From Hyphomicrobiaceae bacterium (GTDB taxonomy: Bacteria; Pseudomonadota; Alphaproteobacteria; Rhizobiales; Hyphomicrobiaceae): DNA of 64,000 nt. A program made the position numbers and the translations under genes. Positions 44,128-52,615 of this stretch are shown piece after piece; positions within the stretch are counted from its first letter, which is position 1; each line of letters opens with the position of its first letter. The notes under the pieces were generated by a model. The model had not been told where the DNA came from and did no database searches. It saw only the letters and a list, made by a program, of their open reading frames with translations. Location of the stretch: the NCBI GenBank assembly GCA_020638035.1, contig JACKJI010000005.1, positions 62,001 through 126,000 on the forward strand, read 5' to 3'.

Positions 44128-44308
44128 TCTGGACCGGCAGTCCCGTTCCGCCGGACCAAGGCGCTATCGAGTCGAGAAACGGTGAGGTGGCGAGCGGGCG
44201 CAAGGTTTTTCTTGGGGTGCAGCTTCCGGGGTTGATACAAGGCAGCGGACGGTGTGCACGATCTGGCCCAGGAGCCGGCAGGCAGGGTGGAGGCTTGTGC
44301 GAGAGACG

Positions 44309-45469
44309 ATGGTCACGATGAGCAAGCAACTGGACGCCGCGTGGCGGTCGATCACGGCGCGTTGGCGCCGAGCGCACGGCGCGGCCCAGGATAGTGTGAC
44401 GACAGAAAGCACGAGCGCCGGGGCAGACTGGCGCGTGCTGCTCGCCGCACTTCCCGATGCGGCCGTTGTGCTCGATCCCGCATCCCGCGTGCTCGACGCC
44501 AACCGGCCGTTTCTCGAACTCTATCCGGATGTGCAGATCGGGGCACCGCTCAGCCGGTGGCTGCGCAACCCCGATCTATTCCAGGCGATCGAGGCCGGTA
44601 CGGAGAGCGGGCAGCCCGAAGTGGTCACGCTACTTCATCGCCTGCCCGTGGAACGCCGCATTGCGGCACGCGCCATCCGGCTCGATGGGCGTGACATGAG
44701 CAACATGCCTGGCGGCGCACCGTTCATGCTGATCACGTTCCGCGATTTAACCGAGCAGGACAAGCTCGCCCAGATGCGCGAGGATTTCATCGCCAACGCC
44801 AGCCACGAGCTGCGAACGCCGCTCGCCTCGTTGCGAGGCTTCATCGAAACGCTGCAAGGGCCCGCACGTGACGATGCAGCCGCGCGCGAGCGGTTCCTTG
44901 CGCTCATGGCGGGACAGGCCGCGCGCATGACGCGGCTCATCGACGATCTCCTCTCGCTGAGCCGGGTGGAGATGCGTGCACACGTCATGCCGCGTGGGCG
45001 CATCGATCTCAACGAGGTGGCGAGCCACGTCGTGGAGACACTGCGCCCGGTGGCGGATGCGGCGCACGCGGAGATCACGCTTGCGCTTGCCAGCGGTAAA
45101 GCTGGCGTTCGAGGGGATCACGACGAGTTGGTGCAGGTCCTAACCAACCTTATGCAAAACGCCTTCATCTATGGTGGGACGGGCGTGAACGTGCGCGTCG
45201 AGGTTACGAAGCTGCCAGCCGAGCACGGCCGGCCGGAGCGCGTTCGCCTATCGGTCAGCGACAACGGACCGGGAATTGCGAAAGAGCATCTGCCGCGACT
45301 GACCGAGCGATTCTATCGTCCCTCGGTCAGCGCCAGTCGTTCGAAAGGCGGCACTGGGCTCGGCCTCGCCATCGTCAAGCATATCGTTGCCCGGCACCGC
45401 GGCGAGCTGGAGATTCACTCCGAACTCGGCAAGGGCTCGACGTTCGCTGTCGTGCTGGATCAGATTTGA
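44309..45469 (+). CDS. phoR: PhoR-like histidine kinase without transmembrane segment
   Basis: A 386-residue soluble kinase from ATG 44309 (GAGAG upstream). A PAS-like region occupies about 30-150 (LLAALPDAAVVLDPASRVLD, ending FMLITFRDLTEQDKLAQMRE). The phosphoacceptor His is in ANASHELRTPLASLRGF, followed by ARMTRLIDDLLSLSRVEMRA. The ATPase has NLMQNAFIYGG, DNGPGI and GGTGLGLAIVKHI. This is the PhoR arrangement, but the usual N-terminal membrane helices are absent, even if earlier starts are considered. No phoB or pst genes follow; gcrA is next and convergent. PhoR identity is likely by sequence, phosphate control inferred. Confidence 0.8.
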   Translation: MVTMSKQLDAAWRSITARWRRAHGAAQDSVTTESTSAGADWRVLLAALPDAAVVLDPASRVLDANRPFLELYPDVQIGAPLSRWLRNPDLFQAIEAGTESGQPEVVTLLHRLPVERRIAARAIRLDGRDMSNMPGGAPFMLITFRDLTEQDKLAQMREDFIANASHELRTPLASLRGFIETLQGPARDDAAARERFLALMAGQAARMTRLIDDLLSLSRVEMRAHVMPRGRIDLNEVASHVVETLRPVADAAHAEITLALASGKAGVRGDHDELVQVLTNLMQNAFIYGGTGVNVRVEVTKLPAEHGRPERVRLSVSDNGPGIAKEHLPRLTERFYRPSVSASRSKGGTGLGLAIVKHIVARHRGELEIHSELGKGSTFAVVLDQI

Positions 45470-45566
45470 CGGAACGGCTCAGCACTGCGCCGCGTGGAGC
45501 ATGTGACATGGCGGTGGCGACAAGTGCCGAATGCAGATGCCCCGCGCCGCATCCCGCCCACAGCAT

Positions 45567-45609
45567 AAAAAAGAAAAGGGCCGGAGCTGCCCCCCGGCTT
45601 GCTCCGGCC
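45567..45609 (-). terminator. Rho-independent terminator of gcrA
   Basis: Read on the minus strand, GGCCGGAGC pairs with GCTCCGGCC around a 13-base loop and is followed by TTTTCTTTTTT. It lies 50 bases after the gcrA stop. Confidence 0.85.
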
Positions 45610-45658
45610 TTCCCGCTGCCATGGGCAAGCCCAGGCGCGTTGAACTGGCGGTTTTTCT

Positions 45659-46222
45659 TTAAGCCTCGACCTTCGTATCGTCGGCTGCCTCGATGGCGGC
45701 AGGCATCGGGACAGGATCACGGCGACGCGTCTGCGGCGGCTGATAAGCGCGCCGGGCGTGGAACTCGCAATAGGGCAGGCCGGCGACCTTGGTCTTGCCG
45801 CAGAAGTGGAAGTCGGCATGTTGAGGGTCACCGATCGGCCAGCGGCAGTTGCATTCGGTGAGCGTCTGGATGCTCTTGCGCTCCTTGAGCGGGATGACCA
45901 GTTCCTCTTGCGAGGGCACGAACGGTTCGGCATCCGGTTGATAGAGCGCCCGGAGCGCCGGATTGCCCACCTGGGCGAACCGTTGCGGCTTCTGCGGGCG
46001 CTTCGCTGTCGCGCTGGAGGCAGTGGCCGTAGCCATGCGCGGCCGCGGGCGGTGTGATTTCATCCGCGTCGTCGTTGCGCGTCCCGAAAGGCCGAGGCGA
46101 TGCACCTTGCCGATCACGGCATTGCGCGAGACGCCACCGATCCGGCTGGCAATCTGGCTCGCGCTCAATCCCTCCGACCAAAGCTTCTTGAGAAGCTCGA
46201 CGCGCTCGTCGGTCCAGGCCAT
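45659..46222 (-). CDS. gcrA: GcrA cell cycle regulator
   Basis: A 187-residue GcrA protein from ATG 46222, with AGGGAGCC upstream. The N-terminal winged helix-turn-helix (MAWTDERVELLKKLWSEGLS, then GGVSRNAVIGKVHRLGLSGR) reads methylated GANTC DNA. A basic linker follows, then the sigma-interacting region with CNCRWPIGDPQHADFHFCGK and GLPYCEFHARRAYQP. GcrA is a sigma-70-associated activator of S-phase and division genes in alphaproteobacteria. Three GANTC sites lie upstream, in line with feedback by the CcrM/GcrA system. It converges on the phoR-like gene and ends at a strong terminator. Confidence 0.97.
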   Translation of the reverse strand: MAWTDERVELLKKLWSEGLSASQIASRIGGVSRNAVIGKVHRLGLSGRATTTRMKSHRPRPRMATATASSATAKRPQKPQRFAQVGNPALRALYQPDAEPFVPSQEELVIPLKERKSIQTLTECNCRWPIGDPQHADFHFCGKTKVAGLPYCEFHARRAYQPPQTRRRDPVPMPAAIEAADDTKVEA

Positions 46223-46263
46223 GCTGCGGCTCCCTGACAAAAATGTCGGTTGGCTGGCCTATC

Positions 46264-46280
46264 GAATCGTGGCCAGACTC
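46264..46280. promoter_or_regulatory. Two GANTC (CcrM) sites upstream of gcrA
   Basis: GAATC at 46264-46268 and GACTC at 46276-46280 lie 42-58 bases before the gcrA start; another GACTC sits at 46441. GANTC is the CcrM methylation site read by GcrA, so methylation-linked autoregulation is possible. Motif presence is seen, regulation inferred. Confidence 0.45.
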
Positions 46281-46749
46281 GTTGTCATCGCGGCCGACGA
46301 GCAGGGCGGCGCATACAACTGCGCTGCCAGCCTCTGCAGGACCGGACATCGGTTAGGACGCTTACTGGGAGATCACTCGACGGTGACGCGTACAAACGGG
46401 CCCGGATGCGGGCCGACGCGGACAGACAACTCTGAGAGAGGACTCTTACTAGGACATGCCGATTAGGCGGAAATGAGAAACAGCGAGCACATCGATACTG
46501 CGCTTGCTCTCCCGCTCTAACGCAGCGACCACATTCCTCGTGGCCGACATCTCGTTGGCAGCGGACTAAACCCTACAATATCCTGTTTCGTGTCTACAAG
46601 CCGAAGCTTGATTTGACGGGGGGCGTTGAAATACCGACGTGGCCTGCTCGCAACAGATTGATTCGGTCGCCCCCGCAATTTCAGCGATCGGTTTGCCATC
46701 GTCCGTCCGCCACGAAGGTTATGCCCGAAAAGCTGGGTGCGCGCTTGCG

Positions 46750-46778
46750 TTGACATATGGCGTGTTGCCGATTATCAA
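46750..46778 (+). promoter_or_regulatory. Consensus-like sigma-70 promoter
   Basis: TTGACA, a 17-base spacer, then TATCAA: the best housekeeping promoter match I found in the window. Transcription would start near 46785 and meet a terminator hairpin at 46792 almost at once. argD starts at 46963. Confidence 0.5.
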
Positions 46779-46791
46779 CGGTGCCTTCGTG

Positions 46792-46816
46792 GCCGCCGCA
46801 AACCGGCGGCTTTTTT
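46792..46816 (+). terminator. Rho-independent terminator upstream of argD
   Basis: GCCGCCG and CGGCGGC form a 7-bp stem with a five-base loop followed by six T's. With the promoter just upstream it could act as a leader terminator or end a very short RNA. Confidence 0.75.
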
Positions 46817-46849
46817 GGTTCCGGATTTCCCCGGACGCTGGCTCCGCTG

Positions 46850-46897
46850 GAGCATGTCTGGCTGAAGCACGCCGCTTTTCAGCGTCAAAGCATGCTC
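46850..46897. repeat. Dispersed palindromic repeat, copy 5
   Basis: GAGCATGTCTGGCTGAAGCA at the left and GTCAAAGCATGCTC at the right, with CGCCGC in the middle. Between the terminator and argD. Confidence 0.75.
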
Positions 46898-46962
46898 CCT
46901 AATTTGAGGTCAGAGCGCGGTTGCGGTTCCATGAGAAGCAGGCGCTCTAGGGGATGTGAGAG

Positions 46963-48240
46963 ATGACCGATCGCGGTTTGACCTCACGGCAGGGCACTCT
47001 GGCGATTGTTGCGGGTGCAACATCGGCTGGGGCTCAACACGGGCCGGGACCATCGCCCGCGGTCATGCCGACCTACGCCCGCCAGGATCTCGTTTTCGCA
47101 CGCGGTGAGGGCGCCTGGCTCGAGACCGAGGCAGGCGAGCGCTATCTGGATCTGGCCTCGGGTGTGGCGGTCAATGCATTGGGGCATGCTCATCCCCGGC
47201 TCGTTGCCGCGCTCAGGGAGCAGGCTGGCAAACTCTGGCACACGTCGAACCTCTACCGGGTCGAGGGGCAGGAGCGGGTTGCCGAACGTCTCGTCGAGCT
47301 GACGTTCGCCGATCGGGTGTTCTTCTGCAATTCCGGCGCCGAGGCCTGCGAGGGCGCGATCAAGACCGCGCGGCGCTACCATCATGTCAATGGTGCGCCG
47401 GAGCGCTGGCGTATCATCACGTTTGAAGGTGCATTCCACGGGCGCACACTGGCGACGCTCGCGGCTGGTGGCAATCCCAAGTACCTGGACGGCTTCGGAC
47501 CTGAAGCGCCCGGCTTCGATCACGTCCCGTTCGGTGATCATGAGGCGCTGGAGCGCGCTGTCGGACCCGAGACGGCCGCCATTATGATCGAGCCGGTACA
47601 GGGTGAGGGCGGCGTGCGCGTTGTGCCCGACCAGTGCCTCAAGGGACTGCGCGACCTGTGCGACGATAAGGGGCTGCTGCTCATCTTTGACGAAGTGCAG
47701 ACGGGAATCGGGCGGACGGGACGCCTTTTTGCGCACGAATGGGCAGGCATAGCGCCCGACATCATGGCGGTAGCGAAGGGCATTGGCGGCGGATTTCCGG
47801 TTGGCGCCTTCCTGGCGACGGAGGCCGCGGCCAGTGGCATGACCGCTGGCACGCACGGTTCGACGTTCGGCGGCAACCCGCTGGCAATGGCCGTGGCCGA
47901 TGCCGTGCTCGACGTTGTCACTGAGCCCGGGTTCCTTGCTGAGGTGCAGCAGAAGACCTCGCGCTTCAAGCAGGCGCTGGAGGGGTTGCGCGATCAGTTC
48001 CCAGACAAGATCGCCGAGGTGCGTGGACAGGGGCTCCTGATGGGGCTTCGCCTGGTGCCCGGTCTTGCCCCTCCCCAGCTGGTCAAGGCTGCGATCGAAG
48101 AGCGACTGCTGCTCGTTGGCGCTGGCGACAACGTCGTGCGCATCCTGCCGCCGCTCAACATCACCGACGAAGAGATCGGCCAGACGGCCGAGCGACTCAT
48201 GCGCTCGCTGGAGCGCCTGCCCGCCGCCGCAGCGACCTAA
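46963..48240 (+). CDS. argD: Acetylornithine aminotransferase ArgD
   Basis: A 425-residue PLP-dependent class III aminotransferase of arginine synthesis (N-acetylglutamate semialdehyde to N-acetylornithine). PLP-linked Lys272 lies in IMAVAKGIGGGFPVGAFLAT, with IFDEVQTGIGRTGRLFAHEW before it and YLDLASGVAVNALGHAHPRL at the start of the core. The first 30 residues (TSRQGTLAIVAGATSAGAQH) are an unusual extension; a later internal start at Met35 (MPTYARQDLVFARGEGAWLE) would give the standard length. It is followed 76 bases later by argF, forming an arg operon with hslO downstream. Confidence 0.95.
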   Translation: MTDRGLTSRQGTLAIVAGATSAGAQHGPGPSPAVMPTYARQDLVFARGEGAWLETEAGERYLDLASGVAVNALGHAHPRLVAALREQAGKLWHTSNLYRVEGQERVAERLVELTFADRVFFCNSGAEACEGAIKTARRYHHVNGAPERWRIITFEGAFHGRTLATLAAGGNPKYLDGFGPEAPGFDHVPFGDHEALERAVGPETAAIMIEPVQGEGGVRVVPDQCLKGLRDLCDDKGLLLIFDEVQTGIGRTGRLFAHEWAGIAPDIMAVAKGIGGGFPVGAFLATEAAASGMTAGTHGSTFGGNPLAMAVADAVLDVVTEPGFLAEVQQKTSRFKQALEGLRDQFPDKIAEVRGQGLLMGLRLVPGLAPPQLVKAAIEERLLLVGAGDNVVRILPPLNITDEEIGQTAERLMRSLERLPAAAAT

Positions 48241-48316
48241 CCGCAACGATCAGGATCTCCGCCATCTGCGGCGCTGCCGCTGCTGCTGCCATTTTTTCTC
48301 CAGAAGGCCTCGAGAT

Positions 48317-49240
48317 ATGGCTCCCCGACATTTCCTCGACATCGATCAGCTTCCCGCAAGAACGCTGCGGCGCATCCTCGACAACGCGCATGCGTTGAAG
48401 AAGGCGGGGCGGCGCACGCCGGCGAAGCTGAGGCCGAAGGGAGTCGAAGATTCGGTTCTTGTGATGATCTTCGAGAAGCCGTCGACGCGCACGCGCATCT
48501 CATTCGACGTGGCAATGCGTCAGCTCGGCGGGCAGACTATCAGTCTCAACAACACGGACCTCCAGCTCGGCCGTGGCGAGTCGATTTCCGACACCGCGCG
48601 CGTCGTCTCGCGCTACATCGACGCCATCATGATCCGCGCCAACGCCCACGAGACGCTGTTGACGCTCGCTGAGCACGCCAGCGTTCCCGTGATCAACGGA
48701 CTGACGGACAAGAGCCACCCCTGCCAGGTGATGGCCGACATCATGACGTTTGAGGAGCATCGCGGGCCGATCGAAGGCAAGACGGTGGCCTGGGTCGGCG
48801 ACGGCAACAACGTCGCCGTGTCGTGGATGCATGCCGCGGTGAAGTTCGGCTTCTCGATGCGCATCGCCTGCCCGCCGGCGCTGAAGCCGGAGAAGCCGGT
48901 GATCGAGTGGATGCGCGCCAACGGCGGTGAACTCGTCATCACTTCGGACGCGCAGAAGGCGGTCGCCGGTGTCGATTGCGTGGTGACCGACACATGGGTG
49001 TCCATGGGGCAGTCGGATGCGGCGCGGCGCAAGAAGCTGTTGAAGCCCTATGCCGTCGACGACGCGCTGATGAAGCGCGCACACAAGGATGCAATCTTCA
49101 TGCATTGCCTGCCGGCTTATCGTGGCCACGAGGTGACGGCCTCGGTGATCGACGGTCCGGCATCGGTCGTGTTCGACGAGGCGGAGAACCGGCTGCATGC
49201 GCAGAAGGCTATTCTCGCCTGGTGCCTCGGGGTCGATTAG
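48317..49240 (+). CDS. argF: Ornithine carbamoyltransferase ArgF
   Basis: A 307-residue enzyme making citrulline from ornithine and carbamoyl phosphate. The carbamoyl-phosphate motif EKPSTRTRISFDVA, the SHPCQVMAD motif and the ornithine loop FMHCLPAYRGHEV are all intact, and length is standard. ATG 48317 has AGAAGG 12 bases upstream. It follows argD on the same strand and precedes hslO by 14 bases. Confidence 0.97.
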   Translation: MAPRHFLDIDQLPARTLRRILDNAHALKKAGRRTPAKLRPKGVEDSVLVMIFEKPSTRTRISFDVAMRQLGGQTISLNNTDLQLGRGESISDTARVVSRYIDAIMIRANAHETLLTLAEHASVPVINGLTDKSHPCQVMADIMTFEEHRGPIEGKTVAWVGDGNNVAVSWMHAAVKFGFSMRIACPPALKPEKPVIEWMRANGGELVITSDAQKAVAGVDCVVTDTWVSMGQSDAARRKKLLKPYAVDDALMKRAHKDAIFMHCLPAYRGHEVTASVIDGPASVVFDEAENRLHAQKAILAWCLGVD

Positions 49241-49254
49241 ATGAGTTTCCCGAT

Positions 49255-50217
49255 ATGAACGAGGGCGATCGCACAGGAGTGGTCTCGGCGGCCGCGGGCG
49301 ACGATGTCGTGCTGCCGTTTCAGACAGTGCTTTCGCGCGTGAGCGGCCGCATCGTGCGACTTGGAGAAACAGTCGATCGCATTCTGAAGCGGCACGAATA
49401 CCCCGATGGTGTCAGCGAGACGCTGGGTGAGGCCCTGGCGCTGGCGGCGTTGATCGGAGCAGGTTTGAAGTTCGAAGGGCGGCTCATCCTGCAGACCAAG
49501 AGCGACGGGCCGCTCGATCTCATCGTCGCCGATTTCGCGACGCCTGGATCATTGCGCGGCTATGCAAGCTTCGACAAGGCGCGCTGCGCTGATGCCGGGG
49601 CAGGCGGCGAGCGCGCGCTGCTCGGCAAGGGTCATCTCGCCATGACCATCGATCCTGGTGGCGACATGGACCGCTACCAGGGGCTCGTCGCGTTGGACAA
49701 CACGACGCTGACTGAGGCGGCGCACACCTATTTCCGCCAGTCCGAGCAGCTGCCGACGTTCATTCGTCTTGCGGTGGCGCGCGAACGGTCCGGCACTGGT
49801 GGTGAGTGGCGTTGGCGCGCTGGTGGCATCATGTTGCAGCACATCGCCCACGAGGGCGGACGCGCCGACGAAGAACTGGCGGCGGCGGAAGAGCGTGGCA
49901 CCATGCTGGGTGAAGAGGACGATCACTGGCGTCGCGTCAGCATTCTGGCCGCCACCGTCGAGGACCACGAGTTGGTCGATCCGACGCTGTCTGCCGAGGG
50001 CCTGCTCTATCGATTGTTCCACGAGGAGGGCGTGCGCGTGCATCCCGCTCAGCCGCTTGGCGAATACTGCACGTGTTCGCGCGAGCGCGTGTTTGGCTTC
50101 CTCAAGCGCTTCGGAGCAGCCGAACTCGCCGACATGCACGAGCCCGACGGTACGATCTCGGTGACCTGCGAGTTCTGCTCGACGCGCTATGCGTTTGATC
50201 CCTCCGAGATTGCCTGA
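49255..50217 (+). CDS. hslO: Redox-regulated chaperone Hsp33
   Basis: A 320-residue cytoplasmic holdase activated by oxidation. The four zinc-binding cysteines that form the redox switch are present as CxC at 272-274 (EYCTCSRERV) and CxxC at 305-308 (TCEFCSTRYAF). The N-terminal part has VSETLGEALALAALIGAGLK and the substrate-binding core AMTIDPGGDMDRYQGLVALD. ATG 49255 lies 14 bases after argF and is probably translated from the same message. Confidence 0.95.
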   Translation: MNEGDRTGVVSAAAGDDVVLPFQTVLSRVSGRIVRLGETVDRILKRHEYPDGVSETLGEALALAALIGAGLKFEGRLILQTKSDGPLDLIVADFATPGSLRGYASFDKARCADAGAGGERALLGKGHLAMTIDPGGDMDRYQGLVALDNTTLTEAAHTYFRQSEQLPTFIRLAVARERSGTGGEWRWRAGGIMLQHIAHEGGRADEELAAAEERGTMLGEEDDHWRRVSILAATVEDHELVDPTLSAEGLLYRLFHEEGVRVHPAQPLGEYCTCSRERVFGFLKRFGAAELADMHEPDGTISVTCEFCSTRYAFDPSEIA

Positions 50218-50327
50218 AGGCAACCGGCTCGGGCGAACCTGCATAAGGTCCGGGCATTGCCAAATGCACCACGGCTCTGCATCATGGCGCCTGTCGGCCA
50301 CGCCACGAAAGACAGTCTCGCCCGCGC

Positions 50328-51209
50328 ATGAGCACACGCCCAGTCATCGAAAGCCCCGATCTCTATCGTGGTTTGGACCGCGCCCGGAGGATCATGCCCC
50401 CAGCGGTGCGCAGGCCCGTATTCGTCGCGCTTGTTCTTCTCGGCATCCTGCTGGGCAGCGTTGGAGCTGTGGCAGCCGATCTGGCAGCGCGGGAGGTGAC
50501 TGAGACGCTGGTCAAGGCAGCCCGCGACAAGCCTGCCGATTTCTCGACGCTCGACCTGACGTACCTCGACCTGTCCGGCCTGGACTTCAAGGCCGCTAAC
50601 CTGTCGGATGCTGATCTTTACGGAACGGATTTCACCGGAGCTAATCTCGCAAGCGCGGACCTGTCGCATACGCGGCTAGATCGCGCCGTCCTGATTGGTG
50701 CGGACCTTTCGGGCGCCAAGCTCGTCGGCGCGACGATCCTGCGACCGACCATTTTTTCCGACATGCGGTTCGACCAGACGGAGGCGCCCTCGTTCCGCGG
50801 CGCGGTGATGACTAAGGTGCGCGTGCAGGCGCGCATGGACGGCGCCGACTTCTCGCAGGCCGACCTGACGGAGGCCGACTTCAGCCCGTTTGAGGACCGT
50901 GCCGGCGAGGGCACGATCACGACCGTGCCGCGCAACGAGCTGAACAACGCGCGCTTCTACGAGGCGCGTCTGGTGAAGGCCAATCTGTCGCGCGCGATCA
51001 TGAGATTTGCGGATCTGCGTTATGCGGATCTGTCTGGAGCCAGTCTGCGCGGAGCCGAACTCATCGGTACCGACCTCGAGGGGGCGGATCTGACGGGCGC
51101 CGACGTCACCGGCGCCGACTTCGCTCGCGTCAATCTCAAGGGCGTCAAAGGGCTTGAGACGGCCATTGGTGTTGATGCCGTGCGCAACATGGATATGGCG
51201 CTGCGCTAG
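50328..51209 (+). CDS. Pentapeptide-repeat membrane protein
   Basis: 293 residues. After a short cytoplasmic part and a membrane segment (about 30-50, PVFVALVLLGILLGSVGAVA) come two blocks of pentapeptide repeats of A(D/N)LxX type. These are LDLSGLDFKAANLSDADLYG (about 82-140) and VKANLSRAIMRFADLRYADL (about 215-280), which form right-handed beta helices. An acidic loop (FSPFEDRAGEGTITTVPRNE) separates them. Function of such secreted or membrane-tethered pentapeptide proteins is generally unknown. A 58-bp tandem repeat begins two bases after its stop. Confidence 0.83.
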   Translation: MSTRPVIESPDLYRGLDRARRIMPPAVRRPVFVALVLLGILLGSVGAVAADLAAREVTETLVKAARDKPADFSTLDLTYLDLSGLDFKAANLSDADLYGTDFTGANLASADLSHTRLDRAVLIGADLSGAKLVGATILRPTIFSDMRFDQTEAPSFRGAVMTKVRVQARMDGADFSQADLTEADFSPFEDRAGEGTITTVPRNELNNARFYEARLVKANLSRAIMRFADLRYADLSGASLRGAELIGTDLEGADLTGADVTGADFARVNLKGVKGLETAIGVDAVRNMDMALR

Positions 51210-51210
51210 G

Positions 51211-51359
51211 GCATGTTTAGTGGAAGTGCGTAGCGGTTCCGCGTGAAAAACATGCCCTGCGCCAAGTGCCATGTTTAGTGGAAGTGCGTAGCGGTTCCGC
51301 GTGAAAAACATGCCCGGCGTCAAGTGCCATGTTTAGCCGAAGTGCACAGCGGTTCGGTG
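51211..51359. repeat. Dispersed repeat, copies 6a-6c, as a 58-bp tandem array
   Basis: Two full 58-bp units (from 51212 and 51270), identical except at two positions, are followed by a third, diverged partial unit (51328-51359). Each full unit carries CATGTTTAGTGGAAGTGCGT, then AGCGGTTCCGCGTGAAAAAC and CATGCCC. The near-identity implies a recent duplication. It lies between the pentapeptide gene and argE. Confidence 0.88.
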
Positions 51360-51369
51360 CGTCGCCCGC

Positions 51370-52530
51370 TCAGGTCTCCGCCCATTCAGCCAACCGTCGC
51401 ATGAACGCGGAGCATTTCTCCAGCTCGCTCTCAGCAATCCATTCGTTGGCGGTGTGGGCCTGGGAAATGTCGCCAGGGCCGCAGATGACCGCAGGCGCAC
51501 CGCCGTTCTGGAAAAGTCCAGCTTCCGTCGCGTATGAGACGGCGTGCGTGCTGTTATGGCCAGCGAGCTTCATTGCAAGAGTAACCACCTCCGACGACCG
51601 ATCCGCGCCGAAGGGCGGTACGCGGTTGGACTGGTGGATGTCGATATCGGCTTCCGGAGCAACGGCGCGCATCCCTGGTAGGCACCTTTCTTCGGCGAAA
51701 CGGCGCAGGCGCGCCTCGATCGCTTCGACGTCGAGACCCGGTGTCGCACGGATCTCGAACCCTAGTCGGCACGTGACAGGTACGATGTTTGACGCAGTGC
51801 CGCCGTCGATCTCGGTCACCTGGAGCGTCGCGTAAGGCGGGTCGAAACGTGGATCAATCGTGCTTTCCTTCAGCTCGGCTTCGATCGCCGCCAGCTCGCC
51901 AATGAGCGTGCTCGCATAGTGGATCGCATTGACGCCGAGCGGCGCCATGCTGGAGTGCGCAGCACGACCCGAGATCGTCGCCTGCCATCGCACCGGTCCC
52001 TTATGCGCGTCGACCACCGTCATCGATGTTGGCTCGCCGACGAAGACCATGCGCGGGCGTGGCAGATCGCGGCCGAGCCTGGCGATCATCGGGCGCACGC
52101 CGATGCACCCGATCTCCTCGTCATACGAGAAGGCGAGGTGAATTGGCGCCTTCAACGTACGACGCTTGAAGTCGGGAACCGCACAGAGCACGCAGGCGAG
52201 ATAGCCCTTCATGTCGGTGGTGCCACGGCCATAGAGCCGCCCGTCCTTCTCGGTCAGGTGGAAGGGGTCGCTGTCCCAGGCCTGGCCGGTGACGGGAACG
52301 ACGTCGGTATGGCCTGACAAGGCCACGCCACCCACATCATGCGGGCCGATGGTCGCAAACAGGCTCGCCTTCTCACCGTCGTCCGAGGTGATCAGTTCGG
52401 CAGCGACCCCATGCTGGGCAAGATAGTCCGCGATGAACCGCTGGATCTCGATGTTGGATTTATGGCTCGTCGTGTCGAACGCCACCAGCCGCGCGAGCAG
52501 CTCCTTGGTGGAGTGGGTCGGCCCATGCAT
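51370..52530 (-). CDS. argE: Acetylornithine deacetylase ArgE
   Basis: A 386-residue M20-family zinc enzyme. Metal-site motifs are VALSGHTDVVPVTGQAWDSD (His, Asp), GRGTTDMKGYLACVL, the catalytic glutamate pair in HLAFSYDEEIGCIGV and VFVGEPTSMTVVDAHKGPVR, and the final His in GDISQAHTANEWI. ATG 52530 is preferred (AGGGCGAAG upstream, standard length) over an earlier one at 52569 or 52695. It converts N-acetylornithine to ornithine, the substrate of the nearby argF, but is transcribed towards argD-argF from outside their operon. Confidence 0.93.
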   Translation of the reverse strand: MHGPTHSTKELLARLVAFDTTSHKSNIEIQRFIADYLAQHGVAAELITSDDGEKASLFATIGPHDVGGVALSGHTDVVPVTGQAWDSDPFHLTEKDGRLYGRGTTDMKGYLACVLCAVPDFKRRTLKAPIHLAFSYDEEIGCIGVRPMIARLGRDLPRPRMVFVGEPTSMTVVDAHKGPVRWQATISGRAAHSSMAPLGVNAIHYASTLIGELAAIEAELKESTIDPRFDPPYATLQVTEIDGGTASNIVPVTCRLGFEIRATPGLDVEAIEARLRRFAEERCLPGMRAVAPEADIDIHQSNRVPPFGADRSSEVVTLAMKLAGHNSTHAVSYATEAGLFQNGGAPAVICGPGDISQAHTANEWIAESELEKCSAFMRRLAEWAET

Positions 52531-52615
52531 CGGTGCTTCGCCCTGTTGTTGTCGTTGCCCGGCGCGCATCGTTCCGGGCGCTTCCTCGTCCGCATCGCGA
52601 GGCCAGCATGGTGGC

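Larger units (their letters stand above)
46223..46962. other. 740-bp region between gcrA and argD
   Basis: A long gap between divergent genes. It holds GANTC sites near gcrA, a strong promoter-like pair (46750-46778) directly followed by a terminator hairpin (46792-46816), and a dispersed repeat (46850-46897). An open frame at 46639-46902 overlaps these elements and looks spurious. Confidence 0.55.

Noticed and set aside
46639..46902. Small protein gene upstream of argD
   Set aside because: The frame runs through a promoter, a terminator and a dispersed repeat and has no ribosome site; the DNA elements explain it better.
46984..48246. 420-codon minus-strand frame
   Set aside because: Lies antisense to argD, whose catalytic motifs are clear; no protein-like features.
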